Below, one piece after another: positions 1 through 8,800 of a stretch of DNA of 25,871 nt. This stretch comes from a virus. Below the pieces are notes generated by a model. The model was given only the letters and a program-made list of their open reading frames with translations, was not told the DNA's origin and ran no database searches. Position 1 is the stretch's first letter; the number at the start of each line of letters is the position of its first letter. The translations under genes and the position numbers were made by a program. The stretch covers positions 1 through 25,871 of the IMG/VR virus record IMGVR_UViG_3300042465_005782; one strand, given 5' to 3'.

Positions 1-961
1 TTTCATCCGTGCCTTTTATTGGATCTTCATAAACCAATAAACCTTCACCATTTCTATGTCTTGGTTTACCATAACTTAATTGATTTAATTTATTAGCATC
101 TATAAGAGTATTAGCAGAACCTATGAATGAGCAATTAAATTCCGCATCAAATTGCCTTTCAGAAGTATTTTTGATTTGCTGTTCTTTCCATGCATCATCA
201 CGTAGTGGACCGCCTGGATATTGTGGAATCTCTTTCCAATTAACTTCAAATGGAACATATTCATTTTGTTTTGATATAGCAGCTTTCCATAGCTGATAAT
301 ACATATTCAACCCTTTAGGCGTTGAAATGATAATCATTTGAGTACTTTGACCAGCAGTAATTGTTGGATACACAGATGAAAAGAATTCTTCGGCTACTGT
401 AGTTGGAACGAACGCAAATTCATCCAAAAAAATTATATTGTAACTTCCACCACGAACAGCAGATGATGACGTTGCTGCTGCTAATATTTTAGAACCATTC
501 TCTAAAACAATAGATCCTTTATTCCACTCAACAATACCTTGTTGAAGCCAGTTTGGTAAATATTCATATGCTTCACGAATTCTTGCAAGAATATCTCTAG
601 CTGTATTCAATTTATTTGCAAGAATACAGACATTCATATTTTGATTAAATAAAACTTTATGTAAAAGATAACAACAACCAACGGTAGTTGTTTTTCCAGC
701 CTGCCTAGCAAGTTTACCAATAACGAATCTATTTTTTTCTAAAGTACGAATAAGTCTTTCTTGGTAATCATATAGATCAAAGTCTGTTATACCTTTATCT
801 AATGTAACTACTTTGACATATTTTCTAGCAAAATATACAGGATCACCAGCACATTTCACATATTCTTCTACTTGCTCTTTTGTAAAGTCAATCTTAACAC
901 CAATGGGTTTTAGATTGGCATTTCCAAGATAACCAGGTTTTTTCTGATATTGACTAGACAT
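1..961 (-). CDS. gp17: Large terminase subunit (gp17-like), N-terminal ATPase part, 3' end outside the window
   Basis: ATPase of the DNA packaging motor, which docks on the portal and pumps DNA into the prohead. About 320 residues are visible, read from an ATG at 959-961. A Walker A motif ARQAGKTT lies at residues 85-92 and a Walker B IIFLDE at 176-181, with the catalytic Glu last. A coupling motif STPKG follows near residue 215. The order and spacing match the terminase ATPase fold of T4 gp17. The nuclease domain would follow beyond base 1 and is not seen. The start overlaps the gp16 stop by 8 bp, as expected for a coupled terminase pair, and AAGGA upstream serves as ribosome binding site. 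Only the family assignment is inferred; the motifs are directly visible. Confidence 0.96.
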   Translation of the reverse strand, partial: MSSQYQKKPGYLGNANLKPIGVKIDFTKEQVEEYVKCAGDPVYFARKYVKVVTLDKGITDFDLYDYQERLIRTLEKNRFVIGKLARQAGKTTTVGCCYLLHKVLFNQNMNVCILANKLNTARDILARIREAYEYLPNWLQQGIVEWNKGSIVLENGSKILAAATSSSAVRGGSYNIIFLDEFAFVPTTVAEEFFSSVYPTITAGQSTQMIIISTPKGLNMYYQLWKAAISKQNEYVPFEVNWKEIPQYPGGPLRDDAWKEQQIKNTSERQFDAEFNCSFIGSANTLIDANKLNQLSYGKPRHRNGEGLLVYEDPIKGTDE

Positions 962-1385
962 CAGGTAATTCCTTAGCTTGAGATCGTGATTTATTAATCA
1001 GATTCTGTAAATCTGTTGTAGATCCGACATATATTGAATTATTAGTAATATTTGTAACTTTTTCTTTTTGAATATTTTCTGATTTTTCATGAACAACCAT
1101 TAGATCTTTATTCATATCAGATAATGTTTTTAATAATAATGCTGCAACTTCATACGCTCTTGGAGAATCACTTGCAGAGGCAACTTTCATAATTCCATCT
1201 AACGCATCCATGCCATTATTAATAAGTTCTTTCATATTAGTTCTTGCTGAATTAAAATCAGCCTCAAGAACTTCTTCTTTAGATCTCTTGATTTCTTTTA
1301 CAATTTGAATATCTTTCTTTTCAGGATTTTTTTCAAATGTAGTTTCTAAAGCTTTTGATATATTTTCAAATGGATCTTTTGACAT
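954..1385 (-). CDS. gp16: Small terminase subunit (gp16-like)
   Basis: 143 residues, close to T4 gp16 (about 164). In the family this protein forms an oligomeric ring that recognises viral DNA and regulates the gp17 motor. The centre (about residues 45-110) is a helical segment with the pattern seen in gp16 relatives: a 'NGMDALDGIMKVA' stretch, then 'PRAYEVAALLLKTLSDMNKDL', shown here in part. It is flanked by charged, probably flexible ends. It lies directly between gp15 and gp17, its fixed place in T4-like genomes. The assignment rests on that pattern plus synteny. No enzymatic motif is expected or seen. Confidence 0.88.
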   Translation of the reverse strand: MSKDPFENISKALETTFEKNPEKKDIQIVKEIKRSKEEVLEADFNSARTNMKELINNGMDALDGIMKVASASDSPRAYEVAALLLKTLSDMNKDLMVVHEKSENIQKEKVTNITNNSIYVGSTTDLQNLINKSRSQAKELPDV

Positions 1386-1387
1386 AA

Positions 1388-2137
1388 TTAAACACCATCA
1401 TAATAAGTAATACTTCCTGTTTCTGCATTTCCAGTATATCCTGGGCTTGAAACAAGATTTGAAGGAGCTGATTGCATAGTCATTCCATTGTAAATATTTA
1501 CACGTGCATTTTCTATGATTCCTCCAATATCTCTCTTAATGTTTCCATAAACATAAGATTTCATAGTAAAATTAAAAACACTTGTAACACTTCTTCTTGT
1601 ACTAAAATCACCTTCGTAGTCTTCAGATGTACTAACATCATTTAATACAATCGGAACATCAACTTTTTCATTTAATGAATTATAATTTATCGTTACGGTA
1701 AAATCTGGCGCAAAGAACGGAACGATTTGTTCTATAATTTGTAAATTATCTTCTAAATTTCTAGTGAAAGAGTATAAATTTAAATTAATATTATATGGTA
1801 TTTCAGTAAATGTACTTTCGTTATATCCAGAAACAGAACTCTTTTTCTTATAAATTCTATTTAATTTTCTTGTTGGATCATAAAGAATATTAATTATTTC
1901 AAATCCCATTTTTGGAAATGTTGATTGAATATGTGTATTATCCGTAACACCAGTTTCTGTTGTTAATCTATAAATAAACTTTTCTTTAGGACCATATAAA
2001 ATAGGAACTTTTATCCTATTTGTAATATTATCATTGCTATCTTTTCGTAATATAGTTATTTGATTAAATAAAGTTCCAAATGCAACTATATTTTTACGAA
2101 TAGTTTCATTATAAAATGATACATTTTCTCCAAACAT
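1388..2137 (-). CDS. gp15: Tail terminator / proximal sheath stabiliser (gp15-like)
   Basis: 249 residues; T4 gp15 is 272. The T4 protein caps the tail tube and sheath and joins the tail to the neck. The N-terminal half shows family landmarks: 'NETIRKNIVAFGTLFNQI' near residues 10-27, 'VPILYGPKEKFIYRL' near 43-57, and 'YDPTRKLNR' near 85-93. The C-terminal half carries 'IVPFFAPDF' and 'DYEGDFSTRR', also typical of this family. The start codon overlaps the gp14 stop in TAATG, and AAGGGA lies upstream. The last ~30 residues (Gly, Ser, Thr-rich) look flexible. Confidence 0.92.
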   Translation of the reverse strand: MFGENVSFYNETIRKNIVAFGTLFNQITILRKDSNDNITNRIKVPILYGPKEKFIYRLTTETGVTDNTHIQSTFPKMGFEIINILYDPTRKLNRIYKKKSSVSGYNESTFTEIPYNINLNLYSFTRNLEDNLQIIEQIVPFFAPDFTVTINYNSLNEKVDVPIVLNDVSTSEDYEGDFSTRRSVTSVFNFTMKSYVYGNIKRDIGGIIENARVNIYNGMTMQSAPSNLVSSPGYTGNAETGSITYYDGV

Positions 2138-3018
2138 TAATATTTCCCTTCACTGAATGGATCAGTTTCTGTGAAATCAAATAAATCCTTTTTAGCTCTT
2201 TCATTGTCAAAATCAACATTATCACCATCACTACGATCCTTAACAGGATCAGTAGGTATAATAGTTGTAGTTACGGATCTATTGAATCCTGTATATCCAG
2301 CACCAGACAATGCACCAGAAAGTGTGATACCATTTACATATGTACCAACTTCATCAAATACGTACATATATGAATAGCTGAACCCTTTAGTAAATTGCTG
2401 TACAGTTGCGGTATATCCAGAATGATTCACATATTCTCCAGGTAAATAATTTCCACCTTGTATACCTTTGAGAAGAATTCTTGAAACATACGACTTTCTA
2501 TCATTCGTGGCATTATCAAGAATATCAATGCCAGTATTAAACTCTTCGTGTGAATATACAAAGGCTTCTAGTGTTAGAGTATATGTTGTCAATGCACCTA
2601 ACTGATAGAATGGAATCTCGTCCTCTAGTTTATTAATTTCAAATATAGTCCCAGATAAAGGAAAATATACCAAGTCACCTTCTCTCGGTCTTACAATCAG
2701 TGAATCTTTAGAATATATTTCTTGTTTGAATCGTGTCTTGGATACTTGAATAGTCATTCTATCGGTGATCATAACACCGAATTTACTAATTACATCTGCT
2801 TGACCATCGAATGATAATACAGTTTGAACATAACATTCCAATTGATATGCTTTTGTAAATTTGGATTGAATATCTTCACCCAAAATATTATCCAATTTAA
2901 AATATTCTCTTGGTATATAAAGAATATCAATACCAGTAACTTTAATAGTTTCTATAGTGAGATCATCTATTAACTTTTGATCTAGATTTGAATATTTGAA
3001 AAATGGATTTGTTGCCAT
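2137..3018 (-). CDS. gp14: Neck protein (gp14-like)
   Basis: 293 residues against 256 in T4. With gp13 this protein closes the filled head and gives the tail its docking surface. The family look is clear: an N-terminus 'ATNPFFKYSN', the 'GIDILYIPRE' segment near residues 29-38, and the barrel-like middle 'GDLVYFPLSGTIFEINKLED' followed by 'PFYQLGALTTYTLTLEAF' near 130-150. Those strands recur in gp14 of marine T4-like phages. The C-terminus, roughly residues 185-293, is longer than in T4 and rich in Gly, Tyr and Thr. It starts 2 bp after gp13 with a TAGGT-type ribosome binding site. Confidence 0.92.
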   Translation of the reverse strand: MATNPFFKYSNLDQKLIDDLTIETIKVTGIDILYIPREYFKLDNILGEDIQSKFTKAYQLECYVQTVLSFDGQADVISKFGVMITDRMTIQVSKTRFKQEIYSKDSLIVRPREGDLVYFPLSGTIFEINKLEDEIPFYQLGALTTYTLTLEAFVYSHEEFNTGIDILDNATNDRKSYVSRILLKGIQGGNYLPGEYVNHSGYTATVQQFTKGFSYSYMYVFDEVGTYVNGITLSGALSGAGYTGFNRSVTTTIIPTDPVKDRSDGDNVDFDNERAKKDLFDFTETDPFSEGKY

Positions 3019-3019
3019 A

Positions 3020-3823
3020 TTAACCTACAAAGAAATTTACTGGCAATTCGTGTGAAGTAATAAACTCATTTTCAATCGCAGCTATCTCGCTTACTGCCTC
3101 AGCGTAGATCTGACCGCCTTTCATTACTATACCACCAGGTAGCTGAACACCATCATATTTGGCCATATTCGCTCCCCATTGACGTTTAATTAAGGCTGTT
3201 AAATATTTTTTCAAAAGTCTATCATTAAATATTTTTGTGTATTCTTCTGGATCAAGTGCTGCATATGTTTCAAAAACAATATAGTCACCGACAATAATAT
3301 CGGACAAAGATCCATCAATATGAATTCTATTCGTGACTTTACTGAATCTAATTGCCTTTTCACCTTGAAAGAAATCCTCAATCAATTTAATATATTGTTT
3401 TGTTGAATGATATGAGGCAAGACCCATAGATCCACCACCATTCATACCTCTATTGATTCCGAAATAGTCAACAAGAGCTAATTGATATTTTAAATCAAAC
3501 ATATCAATATTAGCAAAATTACCAAATTGAAATAATTTTACAACAGATATAATATCAGAACCGTTTGGTCTTGCATTTGCATTTCCATTCCAACCACCGA
3601 TATTATTAATATCAATATATTTGTTGGTTTTATCCGTTTGTGTTACTTGATATTTAAAAAATACCTTTTCAACACCATCAAAATGACGTTCAGTAAAGAA
3701 TTGTAAAGCTTCGTCTAGACGATCTTCACATTGTTCTCTATCAACATTTATTTCTATTACTGGACTACCAAGAGTTCTTAATGCATAATCAATAATTGAA
3801 TCTCTTGAATTAGGTGCTGCCAT
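3020..3823 (-). CDS. gp13: Neck protein / head completion (gp13-like)
   Basis: 267 residues (T4 gp13 is 309). It binds the portal vertex after packaging, together with gp14. Diagnostic stretches are 'GSPVIEINVDREQCEDRLDE' near residues 18-37, 'YLTALIKRQWGANMAKY' near 205-221 and 'GVQLPGGIVMKGGQIYAEA' near 223-241, all characteristic of gp13. Expression control is visible in the sequence. A strong Shine-Dalgarno AGGAG lies at 3829-3833, inside a hairpin, with a T4-type late promoter just upstream (see those entries). It is followed without a gap by gp14, gp15, gp16 and gp17, so the promoter probably serves the whole neck/terminase run. Confidence 0.94.
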   Translation of the reverse strand: MAAPNSRDSIIDYALRTLGSPVIEINVDREQCEDRLDEALQFFTERHFDGVEKVFFKYQVTQTDKTNKYIDINNIGGWNGNANARPNGSDIISVVKLFQFGNFANIDMFDLKYQLALVDYFGINRGMNGGGSMGLASYHSTKQYIKLIEDFFQGEKAIRFSKVTNRIHIDGSLSDIIVGDYIVFETYAALDPEEYTKIFNDRLLKKYLTALIKRQWGANMAKYDGVQLPGGIVMKGGQIYAEAVSEIAAIENEFITSHELPVNFFVG

Positions 3824-3826
3824 AAA

Positions 3827-3852
3827 ATCTCCTATTTTATTTATATGGAGAT
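3827..3852 (-). promoter_or_regulatory. Hairpin sequestering the gp13 ribosome binding site
   Basis: Perfect 6-bp inverted repeat: ATCTCC at 3827-3832 and GGAGAT at 3847-3852 on the plus strand, with a 14-nt loop. In mRNA, AUCUCC pairs with GGAGAU, and the latter contains most of the gp13 Shine-Dalgarno. After one U-U mismatch two further A-U pairs are possible. The late promoter octamer is in the loop, so mRNA started there would lack the 5' arm and leave the site free. The stem is short, so strength is uncertain. Confidence 0.6.
3838..3845 (-). promoter_or_regulatory. T4-type late promoter (TATAAATA)
   Basis: An exact TATAAATA octamer on the minus strand, the consensus of T4 late promoters recognised by the gp55 sigma factor with gp33 and the gp45 clamp. 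It lies 14 nt upstream of the gp13 ATG. With the usual spacing, transcription would start near base 3832, just before or within the Shine-Dalgarno. It sits between the stop of the 174-aa gene and gp13, not inside a coding region. Octamers of this sort arise by chance in AT-rich DNA, but position and context favour a real promoter. Confidence 0.75.
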
Positions 3853-3853
3853 A

Positions 3854-4378
3854 TTATTTATTAGTAGGAGCATGAATAGTAACAGGTATCTTTTCAAGAT
3901 CTTTATATGTAATATTGTTTTCTAGATAATATCTTCTCGTAACAGGTTCGATGCCCTCATCTGATTCAGATTTCTTATAATTTGAAAAACCAGGCATTTG
4001 CAATGGACATGCTAATTTTGGATAATCTAATTTAGAATACTCATCACCTTCGGCAATTAGCCAAGTGCCTTTTCTATCTCCACAGCCACAACCTCCACAG
4101 AAAAATTGTCCTGCTGTCGAACTTGGCTTTAAATGTTCACATGGGGGTAATTCCCCACCCTGCTTCATATTACCAAAACAAGATGCTACCCTGAGTTGTT
4201 TTACGGGTAAACTTACTTTATTATTAGATACACCCCGAGATACTATTGCTGATGCAAAATTTTGCATCATGGTCATTTTATTAGCAATAGTATTTTCTTG
4301 TTTAATATCCTGAGTTCTAAATTTTATTTTTTCTTCGTTTTCTTTATTTTCTTTATTTTTTCCACAATTGCAACTCAT
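3854..4378 (-). CDS. Cys-rich protein, putative metal-binding, function unknown
   Basis: 174 residues, not assigned to a family. It opens with CNCGK, then a Lys/Glu/Asn-rich stretch (to about residue 30) likely to be disordered or helical. The core, about residues 75-140, holds six cysteines: one in 'VASCF', one in 'PPCEHL', three in 'FCGGCGCGD' and one in 'LACPLQMPGF'. This spacing suggests a bound metal (zinc or iron-sulphur) rather than a secreted disulphide knot, but that is inference. The start overlaps the stop of the 483-aa Cys-rich gene (ATGA), so the two are probably translated together. It occupies the place of wac/fibritin in T4 but shows no coiled-coil heptads of that protein. A virion or fibre-assembly role is possible. 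Confidence 0.6.
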   Translation of the reverse strand: MSCNCGKNKENKENEEKIKFRTQDIKQENTIANKMTMMQNFASAIVSRGVSNNKVSLPVKQLRVASCFGNMKQGGELPPCEHLKPSSTAGQFFCGGCGCGDRKGTWLIAEGDEYSKLDYPKLACPLQMPGFSNYKKSESDEGIEPVTRRYYLENNITYKDLEKIPVTIHAPTNK

Positions 4379-5826
4379 GTTAAAATAACCTTTCTAAAAA
4401 ATCTTAAATTTCCTTTTTTATTTGAAGGAATTAAATAAGTTTTACCAAATTCACTAACACTATTATTTATACTCAGACAATAGTTAAAAATATATCCATT
4501 AAAAATACTTTTATTTGTTTTTTCAGATGTCAAATTTTCAAAAAATATAGATGATGATGTTAGATTATTTTCAATGTTAAGAATATCACTTAATAAAGGA
4601 TTATTTCTTATGGAATTTGCAAGATAATACAATTCTATTATGCTTGGTATGTAATAATCAGCGAATCCATTTCTTATTTTACCTTTAATTGTATTAACTG
4701 TAAGATAATCTACTCCATAAAAATTAGTTTTATCACCATAGCAGTTATAAAATCCATCAGACAATGAAGTGAAAGACGGTGAATATTTCATTTCATCACT
4801 TGTCATAAATGAAACATTATAATCAGTTGGATCAACAATCAAAGCCCATTTTGTATAGGTATCTCTTGGAGTATCATCTATGTAATATTTTTCTTCTGGA
4901 GCAGAAAGATTCAATGATCCATATACTTTTGAATTTGGAGAATTGACTATAAATTTACCTATGTAAATGCCACCTTTATAAGAATCACCAATCTCAAGAT
5001 TTAATTGATCGAATGTTGATTCAGACATTGTTTCTGGCTCAATAGCTCGACCAGATTGTATAACAGGAACTTGAGGAGCATATGAATGACCACAGAATAT
5101 GGTAGAATTATTTCCAAAATCTGATGAAGTCCAATATCCAGAACAATCATGAAGCATTTTTAAATCACAAGAATATGTAAATCCATCATTAATTTTTGTC
5201 AGAGTATAACATGTTCCTATATCAAAATAAGCAAAACTACTTGAACCAGTAACAATTTGAGCAAATCTTTGAGGAGTGATAGCAGAAGATTCACATTGAA
5301 CTTCAGAACATAATTTATCAGCTGTATATATTGGTGTATTTTTTAGTTCGCCTGTTTCAAACGTGATACCCTTGAGAGAACATTCTTTTTCAGAACAAAC
5401 ATTTTCACAAGTAATTCCTATAGGGAATCCATTTGCATTATAATCTAAAAAACAACAAGCTTTAGGAATTCTTATATCTCTACCTGATGAATCCAATATA
5501 GATTCACTTCCTCCTATTCTTGTACATTCACACTTTGTGACTGTTTTTGTTCCCCACGTAGGATTCGTAGTTAAAATATTTGAGTTTGATATTACTTGTT
5601 CTCTTTGTGAATCTGTCAAATATGAACAAGCATAACATAAAATTTGTTCACCTTGATCTGGACATTCTGCATTTGTTCCAAGTAAGAAGGTTCCATTTTT
5701 TATAAAACACTCATAGAATGATAATTGTTCACTTGTTCCATTTGTATAGCAACAAGTTCCTATTGATTTTAAATCTGTTCCGAAATCAACTACTGATTTT
5801 ACTCTAGATCTAAATTGTGTGCTCAT
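4375..5826 (-). CDS. Cys-rich virion protein with DUF1566-like C-terminus, no collagen segment
   Basis: 483 residues, a shorter relative of the three large fibre genes just upstream. Residues 20-220 hold degenerate six-cysteine modules: 'GTCCYTNG' near 22, 'ACCFLDY' near 123 and 'GTCYTL' near 203. From about residue 279, 'GDSYKGGIYIG' opens a domain also seen in the 904-aa protein and, less clearly, in the 980-aa protein. It continues with 'WALIVDPTDY' and, near residue 388, 'DYYIPSIIELYYLAN', the core signature of DUF1566/Lcl_C. The terminal 'RFFRKVILT' resembles the usual VRPVRR end of that domain in degenerate form. It lacks the collagen N-terminus, so it may pack on a fibre tip or bind a partner. 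Start codon is in a TAATG junction. Role inferred as adhesin or fibre accessory. Confidence 0.7.
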   Translation of the reverse strand: MSTQFRSRVKSVVDFGTDLKSIGTCCYTNGTSEQLSFYECFIKNGTFLLGTNAECPDQGEQILCYACSYLTDSQREQVISNSNILTTNPTWGTKTVTKCECTRIGGSESILDSSGRDIRIPKACCFLDYNANGFPIGITCENVCSEKECSLKGITFETGELKNTPIYTADKLCSEVQCESSAITPQRFAQIVTGSSSFAYFDIGTCYTLTKINDGFTYSCDLKMLHDCSGYWTSSDFGNNSTIFCGHSYAPQVPVIQSGRAIEPETMSESTFDQLNLEIGDSYKGGIYIGKFIVNSPNSKVYGSLNLSAPEEKYYIDDTPRDTYTKWALIVDPTDYNVSFMTSDEMKYSPSFTSLSDGFYNCYGDKTNFYGVDYLTVNTIKGKIRNGFADYYIPSIIELYYLANSIRNNPLLSDILNIENNLTSSSIFFENLTSEKTNKSIFNGYIFNYCLSINNSVSEFGKTYLIPSNKKGNLRFFRKVILT

Positions 5827-8800
5827 TAGGTATCACATCTTTCAAATTCTTCTGTTTCTGGATCTATTACTATTGGTACACAATAATCAATATTATTTAT
5901 TGTAATTTTTACATTCGTAACAGATACAAATGTAAATGGATTTGCACTACAATCACCTACAGTTTTTACACATTCTGGACAATCACTAAGTCCTAATTGT
6001 TCACATTCACGACGACAACATGGATTAACAAATCTAGCACATTGTGATTTACAAGAATCATAATAACCAGTAGAACATGTGGCTCCTACACAGCTTCTAT
6101 ATGATATTTCAAAACCATTTCCACTATTGTTATTAGTGCGTGGCAATCTATCGATACTTCTTACACAAGATTGTGGAGAGGGTGTATTGGTAAATCTAAA
6201 GGGAGCATTATCAATATTACATGGATTCTGGAATTGACATAATGACACAGTACCACAATAAACATTACGTCTCTCGAGAAACGATGTCTCGGAAATATCT
6301 TTAGCCTGACATACAAATCTACGTAAATAATTATAAATTCTATATTCAGTTAAATTACCACATGCAGCATTTAAATCTGATATTGACCAATTTATTTCAC
6401 AATTAGCAAATAAACTATTGTAAATATCTTGTTCACTACCAGTAAAATCAGGACAATTTTCAAGATTGTTACGATAAACACACCATCTAGCTAAACTTTC
6501 GTAGCAGTTTTTATATCCTCTACATGTTATACTTTCTGAGTTAGTTAAATCATCACAAGTAATTGGTGGTAGACCTCCAGATGTACATATTGATGATTTA
6601 TATTCTTTAGTAGCTGTACGCCAATATTTATTACCATTAGAATCACTTCTAATACGATCTTCACAATAAGGAAATGTAACACAACAACAATTTTCAGTAG
6701 AATTACATGATCCACTACCAGATCCTGGACCACCATTACCACCACCACCAGGACCAGGTTCTTGATTTGGACCATCCCCTTGCCAACCAGATCCACCACC
6801 ACCACCATTTAGAACCTCTTCACAATCAATATCATCACAGCTAGTTATATCCTCACCAAATGGAGTAAATACTGCATCATCACCAACACATAAACTTTCT
6901 TGAATTTCAACACATCCTCTAGGTGTACAACACGCACCAAATGGATCTGCGGCACATCCTCCTTCAATTTGGGTTGGTGTACAGCTTGCTTCATTAAATA
7001 CCCCTTCACGAGCAGCACACTCTTCTTCTGTTGTATCATCACATGTATTCTTATAACAACAACTTCCAATTCCAGGTTCATCTGGTGGATCTGGATCTTC
7101 TGGATCATCTATACTACAGTCTATTTCAAGACATGTAGCACCTTCCGTGAATACAGCACCCGCTACTTGCTCACAATTAAGTTTAGAAATATCTATACAA
7201 GCATTACCTCTACAACATGCTCCAGGACTACACATAACAGTAGCACAGGTTTCATTTGGAGTAAATGTACCTTGACATGAATCACTTGTTGTAGTATAGC
7301 ACTCTCCACCTTCCCTACAACATGCTCCATTTTGCGGACCTCCACCACCACCTCCACCACCACCTCCACCACCACTTTGACATTGTTCACAACTACTTAC
7401 TACTTCTCCACCATTTGCTGGATTACAAATAGATGCTGGAACATCTACTGAACAATTTTTATTGCCATTATTCTCTGTAAAACAACAAGTTACATTATTT
7501 GATATTTGATTACAATTATTTCTTTCTAAACATGTGGATACTGCCCAACCAGTTGGATTTGAACATTTAGATTTTAGTACATCATCCTGACAACTTCCAG
7601 GTTCAGTGCAACAAGATCCAAGAGCTTCTGGTGGATCAAAACAATCACAATTTACTTCATCACATCTAAATCCTTCTCCTAAAAATATTCCGTTTGCTTT
7701 ATTACAATCAATTTTATTTAATTGAAAACATCCAGCAGATGTACAACAAGCACCTACACCAACTAATTGATCACAACAATTTGCTTCTGAACAACTACCA
7801 TCTGTAGCGGTTCCTTCTAAAAATTCTTCACACAACAATCTTGTATAATTATCACCAAGACATACTCCATTTTTACAACAGGCAACTAGACCATCTATTT
7901 CACAATTATTTGGACATAATCTATCTCCAAAGTTTACGTCATCTGGATTGTTATTATATGCTCCACAATTTATTCCACTGTAAAAACTTCCACCGAATGA
8001 TTCACATTCAGCAGGATTACTATTTTCTATGCATTTACCATTAGTACAACAAATACCGATATCAGTGCAAGCATTACTACATGGAATCAAAGCATTAAAT
8101 GTACCAAATAAAGTATCACAATTTTCTTTTGTAGTATAATCAATACACTTTTGTGTTAAATTCTCTCCAGAATAGCAGCAAGAACCAAATGAACTAGATG
8201 CTAAACACGTATCAATTGAAACATCAAAACCTCTAGCAGCAACTGTGGCCAACCATGTTTCGCCTTGATCAGTTGAAGTTATATTAATAATTGATTTACC
8301 ACAGGTTAAATAATTTTCACCAGATTCAAAATAAATATTTTCTGGGAAATGCCATATATTTTCATTTTCTGGAATCAATGTTAAAGATATTGATTCATTT
8401 GCTCTAAATGTACCAGTAATTCCTGCAATACCAATTGGTGTTGCTAAGTAAAATGTTCCTGCATCATCAGCATTTAGATAGATTAAATCATCATCTCTAG
8501 TAATTGGACCAACATATTTTATCTTAGAAGAAGCATTTAATTTTGCTCTACCGTTTCCAGAACCAGTATCATTATATACGAGAGTTCCATTATAATAATT
8601 TCCATCATAAGATACTCCAACAGAAGTACTTGATATCTGTGTATTTGTTTTCAAATATACTAATGTATTTTGATTTAAATTTGCTATATCAAGTTCTGAT
8701 GGTGCTTCTGATATATTTGTATGAATATAGATATAATCTGAATCTTCAGTTAAATATAAAGAACCAGTGAATGTCATTCCACGTATTGAAACAGTCTGTG

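Noticed and set aside
4464-4471. Exact TATAAATA on the minus strand, 86 bases before the 174-aa gene
   Set aside because: Inside the 483-aa coding region and far from the start; similar AT octamers are expected by chance here. Not called as a promoter.
5894-5901. AATAAATA inside the 1091-aa gene (and another at 15354-15361 in the 767-aa gene)
   Set aside because: Within coding sequence, 68-97 nt from the next start; a chance match is the simpler explanation.
6900-7280. Plus-strand 126-aa ORF, Cys/Thr-rich
   Set aside because: It is the reverse complement of the Cys-module array; its composition follows from TGT/ACA codons of the real gene. No ribosome site or family resemblance.
7338-7373. 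Triplet-rich tandem repeat considered as CRISPR or iteron
   Set aside because: In-frame poly-glycine codons in a coding region, no spacers, no flanking origin features.
6545-7390. Several minus-strand ORFs (about 65-87 aa, Val/Leu-rich) in another frame inside the 1091-aa gene
   Set aside because: Low-complexity shadows caused by Gly and Cys codon repetition; the main frame has all the motifs.
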